The position numbers and the translations under genes are program-made. A DNA stretch of 64,000 nucleotides from DAOTYX01 sp034434635 (GTDB lineage Bacteria > Chloroflexota > Anaerolineae > B4-G1 > DUEL01), in contig DAOTYX010000202.1 in the NCBI GenBank assembly GCA_034434635.1, positions 1 to 64,000 of the forward strand. The letters run 5' to 3'. The first letter of the stretch is position 1. Every line of letters begins with the position of its first letter. The notes under the pieces were generated by a model that saw only the letters and a list, made by a program, of their open reading frames with translations, was not told where the DNA came from and made no database searches. Below, in pieces: positions 58,582-64,000 of the stretch.

Positions 58582-59571
58582 TTATGCGCTCGGCGTGGCC
58601 CGTCGCAGGCTGAGCGCCAGGCGGCGACGGCCGGGGTCCAGGCTGATGATCATGGCCTGCACCTGCTGGCCTTCCTGAACCACGTTGCGCGGGTGAAGGA
58701 AGCTGCCCTCGGCCAGTTCGGAAGCGTGGATCAGCCCCTCTACGCCTTCTTCCACCTGGGCGAAGGCGCCGAAGTCCACCACGTGGGTGACGGTGGCGCT
58801 GATGATCTGTCCGACGCTGTAGCGGGTCTCGAGGGATTGCCACGGGTCGGGTTGAGCGCGCTTGATGCTCAGCCCCACGCGGTCCCGTTCCCGGTCCACG
58901 TTGAGGATACAGACCTTCACCTGCTGGCCGGGGCGGAGGACGTCAGAGGGGTGGGTGATGCGGCCCCAGGAGATCTCGGAGATGTGCACCAACCCTTCGA
59001 TGCCGCCCAGGTCAACGAAGGCGCCGAAGGAGCAGAGGTTGGTGATGCGCCCGTGGCGCATTTCGCCGGGCACAAGTTGCCGCAGCAGCATCTGGCGTTG
59101 CTCCTCGTCGGAGCGGGTAGCGCGCTCCGAGAGCACCAGGCGGCTGCGTTCGGGGTCCACCTCGATCACCTTGAGCCTCAGCACCTGGCCGACGCGGGAC
59201 TGCAGGATTCGTTCCCGTTCCTGTTCGTCCATGTAGGTGGGAATCTCGGCCAGGTGGGAGATGGGGACAAAGCCCTGTTGTCCGTTCCACTCGACCAGGA
59301 GGCCGCCACGGTTGTAGCCCACGGCGGTCAGTTCCAGCACGCTTCCTTCTTGCATCATCCGCGTGGCGGTCTCCCAGTCGGTGGTATCCGCTGTCTGTTC
59401 CGGGGGGGCCAGGTTATCTTCGTTTATCAGTCCAAGGCACCGCCAGATCTCGTGCGGCGGGGCGGGTGGGGCCGGGCAACGGCTGGCTTCACCATCTTCG
59501 ATGAGTGCCTGCCAATACTCTTCCTCAACCGGCGTGTTCGGCGCTGAGAAGTAGATGCTCGTTTCTCCCAT
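58582..59571 (-). CDS. S1-domain RNA-binding protein
   Basis: 329 aa, related to ribosomal protein S1. Acidic N-terminal tail (about 1-80), then three S1 domains (about 85-155, 175-245, 258-325), each with the FVP/GAFVDL...GLVHISE pattern; the first (GGLLVEWNGQQGFVPISHL) and second (CSFGAFVDLGGIEGLVHISEISW) are best. May be the organism's short S1 or a separate regulator; it is shorter than the six-domain protein. ATG at 59571 with GGAG 8 bases upstream; the frame continues upstream into a repeat. ftsK follows. Confidence 0.85.
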   Translation of the reverse strand: MGETSIYFSAPNTPVEEEYWQALIEDGEASRCPAPPAPPHEIWRCLGLINEDNLAPPEQTADTTDWETATRMMQEGSVLELTAVGYNRGGLLVEWNGQQGFVPISHLAEIPTYMDEQERERILQSRVGQVLRLKVIEVDPERSRLVLSERATRSDEEQRQMLLRQLVPGEMRHGRITNLCSFGAFVDLGGIEGLVHISEISWGRITHPSDVLRPGQQVKVCILNVDRERDRVGLSIKRAQPDPWQSLETRYSVGQIISATVTHVVDFGAFAQVEEGVEGLIHASELAEGSFLHPRNVVQEGQQVQAMIISLDPGRRRLALSLRRATPSA

Positions 59572-59581
59572 AAATCGCTCT

Positions 59582-59662
59582 CCAATTCCCAATGACCAAT
59601 TTACCAATTCCCAATGACCAATTTACCAATGACCAATTTACCAATTCCCAATGACCAATCTA
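59582..59662. repeat. CCAATGA/CCAATTTA heptamer array
   Basis: Eleven CCAATTC, CCAATGA and CCAATTTA units, period 7 with some 8, between the CBS-ACT and S1 genes. Confidence 0.9.
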
Positions 59663-59672
59663 CCTCCCCCCC

Positions 59673-60323
59673 TTACACCTGACGCACATCCAGTATCTCT
59701 CGCACTACAGGCCGGAGCACCTCCAGGAGCCGTTCTTGTGGCACGTCCTGCACTTTGAACGTGATCTCCCACTGTGTGCCGCGGCTGTCTGTCAACTCCC
59801 GAAAGCCGAGGCCGACGATGTCCCCGCCTGCGTCAAAGATCACGTTGGTGATTCTGGCCAGTGTTCCCTTCGCGTCGGGGACGGAGACGGTCACACGCAC
59901 GCCTCGTCGGCGCCCACCGAGCAGTTGCAGGAATGCCTTGAACAGATCGGTCTCGGTGATGATGCCAACCAGGCGCTCCTCCTGCATGACCGGCAGGCCG
60001 CCGATTCTGTAGTCGGCCATGATGCGCGCGGCCTCTTCGAGGGGTGTGTCTTCGGTTGTGGTGATCACCTTTGAGGTCATCACTTTCTCGACCCTGATCC
60101 TGGCGAGCAGTTCGGGGATTTCCCATACCGCCAGCGTCGTCGCGGGTGAGGGCGAGGCGTAGAGCAGGTCCTTGTCGGAGACAATGCCGACCAGGGCACC
60201 CTGGCTGTTCACCACGGGCAGGCGGCGGATCTTCTTCTCGCGCATCAGGCGCAGGGCGTCCGGCACTGTGGTGTCGGGTGTGACCGTGATCGGGTCGCGG
60301 GTCATACATTCTCGGACTAGCAT
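59673..60323 (-). CDS. CBS-ACT domain protein (AcuB-like)
   Basis: 216 aa. Two CBS domains (about 5-60, 76-132; MLVRECMTRDPITVTPDTTVPDALRLM, VMTSKVITTTEDTPLEEAARIM), which bind adenosyl ligands, and a C-terminal ACT domain (about 137-216, RVTVSVPDAKGTLARITNVIF). The layout is that of AcuB, linked to acetoin catabolism in Bacillus, but it is widespread and no aco genes are here. ATG at 60323 after AAAGGAG. Confidence 0.85.
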   Translation of the reverse strand: MLVRECMTRDPITVTPDTTVPDALRLMREKKIRRLPVVNSQGALVGIVSDKDLLYASPSPATTLAVWEIPELLARIRVEKVMTSKVITTTEDTPLEEAARIMADYRIGGLPVMQEERLVGIITETDLFKAFLQLLGGRRRGVRVTVSVPDAKGTLARITNVIFDAGGDIVGLGFRELTDSRGTQWEITFKVQDVPQERLLEVLRPVVREILDVRQV

Positions 60324-60365
60324 GGCTCTCTCCTTTCGTTGTACTGTAAAGACCTGTCTGAACAA

Positions 60366-60398
60366 CCCCGCCGCTGGTGCATCCCTGTGTCGGCGGGG
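60366..60398 (-). promoter_or_regulatory. hairpin in the leader of the CBS-ACT gene
   Basis: CCCCGCCG (60366-60373) and CGGCGGGG (60391-60398): a perfect 8-bp stem in the predicted 5' leader. Confidence 0.5.
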
Positions 60399-60413
60399 TG
60401 GCTCTTCGGGAGT

Positions 60414-60442
60414 ATTATGGAGACTTGTGAGGGAATTGTCAA
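60414..60442 (-). promoter_or_regulatory. promoter of the CBS-ACT gene
   Basis: Minus strand TTGACA (60442-60437), 17-bp spacer, CATAAT (60419-60414). The -35 box lies inside the 3' end of the receptor gene. Confidence 0.75.
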
Positions 60443-62358
60443 GCGGAGGAGGCGTTCTCCTGCTCCTGTCGCTCCATCTCCGCCAGCACGCGGGCGACCT
60501 CTTCGATGGCGATGCGTTGTTTGCGGTACAGGTCGGATTCGCTCATTGCCAGGCGCATAGCCACGTCGCGCACCCGGTAGCCGCGCAGGAACTTCAGTTC
60601 CAGGATGTTGTAGAGCAGCCACTCGGCGGTGGTCATGCTGCGGTCCCCCTCCGGGCGCAGGTTCTCGATGGCTCGCACCAGCACCGCGCGTAGGGCATTG
60701 ACGGAGCTGCCGTGTTCGCGTGAGGCTCGCTCGACCACCTGGAGATTGAGCAGGGGGCTGCTGGTGAGCTTGGGGCCGCCCCAGTAGTGGGCGAGCGCGT
60801 CATGTACCCAGCGGGAGAACTCGGCGTCCTCTGCTGGACGGTCGAGGTTGCGCAGGGCGGGAGGCCCCTCGTAGCGCAACAGGCTCCCGCGCTGCTGGAT
60901 GTCCTCGATCTGTGGTCTGAGGCGGTCAAGGGTGGCGAAGAGGCTCTGTTGTAGCCGTCGGTCCTCCAGCGCGGTCTCTATCTGCGCGGTGAGCGTCTGG
61001 AGTCCTTCCTCCTCCTCTGCCGAGAGTTGCGGCAGCGGGTCGCGAGCGGTCATCCCCAGGATGCCGACGACCTGGCCGGTGGGTTGAGAGCGAAGAGGCA
61101 GCAGCCAGTAGCCGTTCCATATGAAGAACGGCCCATGTTGCTGGATGTGGGCTGCGGGATGGCCGTCGGCAAGCGCCTCCAGGGTTTCTTCTGGCAAGGG
61201 GGTCTGCTCTGGCTCGAGCGCGCCGCACTTGGCCATGATCTGCGCCTGGCCGTCCTCCAGCGAAGCCAGAAACGCGCCGGGGGTGCGCAGCAGGTCGCAC
61301 AGCGCCGTGAGCGCGTTCTCCAGGAACTGGTGTAGATCGCTGGAGGTCAGCAGGTGGTTGCTCAGGTCCTGCAACCAGGTGATTTCCTGTCGGTCTCGTC
61401 GGTAAAGGAGACGGTCAATCAGCGGCTTGGCCAGTTCGACCGCCTGCTGGGTCAGGAGGATGGCGATCACGACGCCGAAGAGCGTGAGCCGCAGAGGGGG
61501 CAGGCCCAGGAATCCGTCGGTCTGCTGGGCGACGAGGATCACCATCACCACCACGGTGGCCTGCAACGGGCCGCGCAGGATGAAGCGCACGAAGCGATGT
61601 TTGACCACGCGGTCGGGGGTGAGGGTGCCGAAAAAGGCAACGGTGTAGGACATCGCTCCCAGCATCGCTCCCACGGCCAGGTTGCTGGCGATGACCAGCA
61701 GCCACAGGATGACGCCGGAGAGTCGCCGCGGCCATCCGGCGATCAACAGATAGGGAAAGACGCCCACAGCGGGAGCCAGGAAGGAGAGGCTGAGGTAGGT
61801 CATGCGGCGACGAGAAGTGCTGGTGAGGCAGCGCAACCAGGCGCGCAGCAGGTTCAGCGCCCCCCAACCGACGACGAGGGCAAAGTAAGTGAAGAAGAGC
61901 CAGAACAGCGGGCCGGCCTGCAGGTGGAAAGCGCCGGCGTCTTCCACCCCGTCCCGTACCAGGAGGTCGGTGAAGACGGCGGCGCTGAGGATCAGCCCGC
62001 CGAAGAAATAGGCGCCGCGCACGGCGAGCGAGCGGGTACGGCTGCGGTCGTTGGTGGTCTCGAGCAGGGCCACGGAGAAGTGCAGGTAGGCGGCGGGCGT
62101 GAAGGCGATGCCCAGCCACTGGAAGCGCAGCCAATGTTGGTTGCTCTCCAGCGAGCCGCCGTTCATCGCCAGGTCGGCGAAGTAGACGACAAGGACACAG
62201 GCGAGAAGGGCGCAGAAGGCGCGCGCTACGTTGCTGCGTCGGTTGTACAGCAGGAGGTAGATAACCAGGGCAAAGGAGAGGATGACAATGCCGGAAGCAA
62301 GCAGGGCATTGATCAGGGGAAGTGTCCGTAGCCAGTCCACAGAGGACAACACACCCAT
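60439..62358 (-). CDS. 7TM-GAF receptor-like protein with C-terminal helix-turn-helix-like region
   Basis: 639 aa. The N-terminal half resembles the seven-helix sensor domain of histidine kinases (about eight hydrophobic segments, 15-310), followed by a GAF domain (about 345-480, DLHQFLENALTALCDLLRTPGAFLASL). A coiled coil and helical C-terminal part follow (about 480-639). No H-box or HATPase domain is present. The last 70 residues (LKFLRGYRVRDVAMRLAMSESDLYRKQRIAIEEVARVLAEME) look like a sigma-70 region-4/LuxR type helix-turn-helix. If so, it would be a one-protein membrane receptor and transcription factor; this is inference. ATG at 62358. Confidence 0.72.
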   Translation of the reverse strand: MGVLSSVDWLRTLPLINALLASGIVILSFALVIYLLLYNRRSNVARAFCALLACVLVVYFADLAMNGGSLESNQHWLRFQWLGIAFTPAAYLHFSVALLETTNDRSRTRSLAVRGAYFFGGLILSAAVFTDLLVRDGVEDAGAFHLQAGPLFWLFFTYFALVVGWGALNLLRAWLRCLTSTSRRRMTYLSLSFLAPAVGVFPYLLIAGWPRRLSGVILWLLVIASNLAVGAMLGAMSYTVAFFGTLTPDRVVKHRFVRFILRGPLQATVVVMVILVAQQTDGFLGLPPLRLTLFGVVIAILLTQQAVELAKPLIDRLLYRRDRQEITWLQDLSNHLLTSSDLHQFLENALTALCDLLRTPGAFLASLEDGQAQIMAKCGALEPEQTPLPEETLEALADGHPAAHIQQHGPFFIWNGYWLLPLRSQPTGQVVGILGMTARDPLPQLSAEEEEGLQTLTAQIETALEDRRLQQSLFATLDRLRPQIEDIQQRGSLLRYEGPPALRNLDRPAEDAEFSRWVHDALAHYWGGPKLTSSPLLNLQVVERASREHGSSVNALRAVLVRAIENLRPEGDRSMTTAEWLLYNILELKFLRGYRVRDVAMRLAMSESDLYRKQRIAIEEVARVLAEMERQEQENASSA

Positions 62359-62390
62359 GCTCTCAGATCACACGATACAGGAACCCGACA

Positions 62391-62921
62391 TCAATGCAGG
62401 CTCTGACCCAACAGCGCCGCGATCTCCTGGGTCCGCCAATGCCGGTCGTGATAGCCGCAAAAGACTAATCCCAGCGCGCGGCAGAAACAGATGGCCGGGT
62501 AGTTTCTGGTCTGCACTTCGGCGACCAGCCGGACCAGATGTTGCTGTCGCGCCCAAGCGGCGGCCTCCTGCATCAGCCTGCGTCCCAACCCCTGCCGCCG
62601 ATAGGCGGGGTCTACCACCACGTCCTGTACCCAGGCCCAACCGTGGCCAGGGAGGGCCAGCGCGGTGAGGTAGCCGTGGACTGTGCGCTCGGAGACGGCG
62701 ACGAGGAACAGGTCGGATCGTTCCCATCCCGCCCGCAACACGTCGCCCTGACGGGGGTAGCGCAGGGTGAGGGGACGGGGCAGGCGCACCGGCTGGAAGG
62801 TGACGGTGATGGCCCCCTCGTGCTCGTGCTCCTCCATCTGCCACGCGTGCTCCGTGACAACGGAGTGGTCAAGATTGGCGCATGCTTCCCAGTCGGCGGG
62901 GCGGGCCTTTCGGATCTGCAA
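62391..62921 (-). CDS. GNAT-family N-acetyltransferase
   Basis: 176 aa from a TTG at 62921 preceded by GGGAG; the protein then begins LQIRKARPADWEAC, the usual GNAT start. Acetyl-CoA motif A is VVVDPAYRRQGLGRRLMQEA (about 97-116). The frame stays open upstream through a heptamer repeat (to 63092), which would add non-homologous residues; an ATG at 63053 is the alternative start. Substrate unknown. It lies 32 bp before the receptor gene on the same strand. Confidence 0.75.
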   Translation of the reverse strand: MQIRKARPADWEACANLDHSVVTEHAWQMEEHEHEGAITVTFQPVRLPRPLTLRYPRQGDVLRAGWERSDLFLVAVSERTVHGYLTALALPGHGWAWVQDVVVDPAYRRQGLGRRLMQEAAAWARQQHLVRLVAEVQTRNYPAICFCRALGLVFCGYHDRHWRTQEIAALLGQSLH

Positions 62922-62978
62922 TTTCCGGCTCCCGAGTTGGGTTGCGGGTATTCTACCACTTTCCCCGGAAGGGGCAAG

Positions 62979-63053
62979 GCGACAGGCCGCAAGGCCGTAG
63001 GCCGTGGACGACAGGCCGTGACCCGTGGTCTGCAGTCTGTGGTCCGTGGTCAT
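62979..63053. repeat. heptamer array (CAGGCCG, then TGGTCCG types)
   Basis: Period-7 words CAGGCCG, TAGGCCG, TGGACGA, TGGTCTG, TGGTCCG in the 294-bp space between the GNAT and ABC genes. The rest of that space holds the promoter and an inverted repeat. Confidence 0.8.
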
Positions 63054-63058
63054 CTCAG

Positions 63059-63086
63059 TTGACAAGCCTCTTGAATTGAGTATATT
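63059..63086 (+). promoter_or_regulatory. promoter of the ABC transporter gene
   Basis: TTGACA (63059-63064), 16-bp spacer, TATATT (63081-63086). Confidence 0.7.
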
Positions 63087-63122
63087 ATCCATTAGGGCGT
63101 TGTCGTTTCAGGCGGCCCAGTG

Positions 63123-63168
63123 CGGAGAGCACTTTGCCGGATGGTGCCCGCCGGCAGCGTGCTCTCCG
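63123..63168 (+). promoter_or_regulatory. inverted repeat in the ABC gene leader
   Basis: CGGAGAGCAC (63123-63132) and GTGCTCTCCG (63159-63168), perfect 10-bp arms, 26-base interior. Possible operator or leader structure. Confidence 0.5.
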
Positions 63169-63215
63169 AGTTTGAGGGCCAGTGAACAAACTCTCATAAG
63201 GAGGCTGTACTGTCT

Positions 63216-64000
63216 ATGATTGAGGTCGAAGGCCTGACCAAGAGATATGGCCGCTTTACGGCCATCGAGAACCTCTCCTTCAACGTCGAGCGAGGCGAGA
63301 TCGTCGGCTTCCTCGGCCCCAACGGGGCAGGGAAGACGACGACGATGCGCGTGCTGACCGGCTACCTGCCCCCCACCGAGGGGACAGCGCGCATCGCGGG
63401 CCATGACATCTTCACCGACTCTCTCGAGGCCCGACGTCATATCGGGTACATGCCGGAGACCGTGCCGCTTTACCCGGAGATGACCGTGCGCGGTTATCTC
63501 CACTTCATGGCCGAGATCCGCGGCGTGCAGGACCGGCAGACGGCGGTGGAAGAGGCGATGCGCCTGTGCCACGTCCAGGATCGCGCGCGGGACGTGATCG
63601 GCACGCTGTCCAAGGGCTACCGCCAGCGGGTGGGGCTGGCCCAGGCTCTCCTCCATCGTCCCGACGTCCTGATCCTGGACGAGCCGACCATCGGTCTCGA
63701 CCCGCGCCAGATCATCGAGGTGCGCGAACTGATCCGCGAACTGGGTCGGGAGCGCACCATCCTTCTCAGCAGCCACGTGCTGCCGGAGGTCAGCCAGGTC
63801 TGCACGCGGGTGCTCATCATCCACCGCGGCCACATCGTCGCCGAAGACACCCCCCGCGGGCTCACCGCCCGGCTACAGAAGGCCGCCCACCTGGTGGTGG
63901 AGGTGGCTCGCCCTACGCCGGAACTTCTCCCCGCCCTTCAGGCTCTTCCCGGTGTGCTGCAGGTGGACCGCAGCGGTGACGGGCGGTACGAGGTGCTCTC
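63216..64000 (+). CDS. ABC transporter ATP-binding protein (GldA-like), 3' end missing
   Basis: Cut by the window edge after about 261 codons. Walker A GPNGAGKTT (about 34-42), signature LSKGYRQRVGLAQAL (about 131-145), Walker B LILDEPTIGLDP and switch SSHVL are all present. The Q-loop region reads YMPETVPLYPEM, as in GldA/NatA-type multidrug or gliding-associated exporters that pair with an ABC-2 permease, presumably encoded downstream. AAGGAGG lies 12 bases before the ATG. Confidence 0.92.
   Translation, partial: MIEVEGLTKRYGRFTAIENLSFNVERGEIVGFLGPNGAGKTTTMRVLTGYLPPTEGTARIAGHDIFTDSLEARRHIGYMPETVPLYPEMTVRGYLHFMAEIRGVQDRQTAVEEAMRLCHVQDRARDVIGTLSKGYRQRVGLAQALLHRPDVLILDEPTIGLDPRQIIEVRELIRELGRERTILLSSHVLPEVSQVCTRVLIIHRGHIVAEDTPRGLTARLQKAAHLVVEVARPTPELLPALQALPGVLQVDRSGDGRYEVL

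Noticed and set aside
59582..59662. CRISPR or minisatellite array with spacers
   Set aside because: Period 7-8 with drifting words and no spacer-repeat pattern.

Overview
This window looks like a piece of chromosome from a GC-rich bacterium, most plausibly a member of the Chloroflexota (Anaerolineae-like). That placement is inference: there is no rRNA gene here. It rests on a perfect CIRCE operator in front of an hrcA-grpE-dnaK-dnaJ-prmA cluster, a large (Alu-domain) SRP RNA, surface proteins with Thr/Pro-rich linkers and PA14/LysM/cohesin modules, and short-period intergenic repeats. Promoters are of the ordinary TTGACA-N16/17-TANNNT kind and ribosome sites are AGGAGG-like. No prophage, insertion sequence, CRISPR array or tRNA was recognised.

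Layout. 1-9382 (+): a 2-hydroxyacid and C3/C4 block: Ldh2-type malate/lactate dehydrogenase, LarA-type lactate racemase, a Phd/PIN toxin-antitoxin pair with its own promoter, GlcF and GlcD oxidase subunits, GTP-type PEP carboxykinase and malic enzyme. Together these could feed lactate, glycolate or malate into pyruvate, oxaloacetate and PEP. 9429-15131 (+): five tightly spaced genes that I read as a lipoate-assembly operon of the LipS1/LipS2 type: thioredoxin-reductase-like flavoprotein, lipoate ligase fused to DUF116, geranylgeranyl-reductase-like flavoprotein and two radical SAM proteins. 15208-21130 (+): the heat-shock cluster.

21139-28123: a GH13 alpha-glucosidase (-), a thioredoxin-fold YyaL protein (+), a membrane-anchored PA14x3/lamin-tail protein (+) and a small membrane protein (+). 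28134-33939 (-): a tandem methyltransferase, a TctA-like permease, and an extracytoplasmic set made of two OB-fold array proteins flanking a Cache-HAMP protein. 34050-36927 (+): RadC, an M23 peptidase and a lectin-like protein that share a novel-looking module. 36974-42991 (-): six overlapping genes headed by a site-2 protease. 43134-46592 (+): SecD, SecF and two DUF4870 proteins, ending in a clear terminator. 46697-51107 (+): RecJ, a sugar epimerase and a secreted glycosidase. 51104-62921 (-): CCA-adding enzyme, LysM/cohesin lipoprotein, RsmA, a G5/3D protein, SRP RNA, FtsK, an S1-domain protein, a CBS-ACT protein, a 7TM-GAF receptor and a GNAT acetyltransferase. 63216-end (+): an ABC transporter ATPase cut by the window edge.

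The most unusual genome-wide signal is a set of degenerate, mostly 7-bp-period repeats (for example CCAATGA, ACGTAAA, CCACGGA) in many intergenic spaces. They repeatedly supply stop or start codons and run into coding sequence. The most interesting gene set is the lipoate operon with its ligase-DUF116 fusion and a cysteine-less reductase. The extracytoplasmic OB-fold locus and the module shared by the M23 peptidase and its neighbour are the next best leads.
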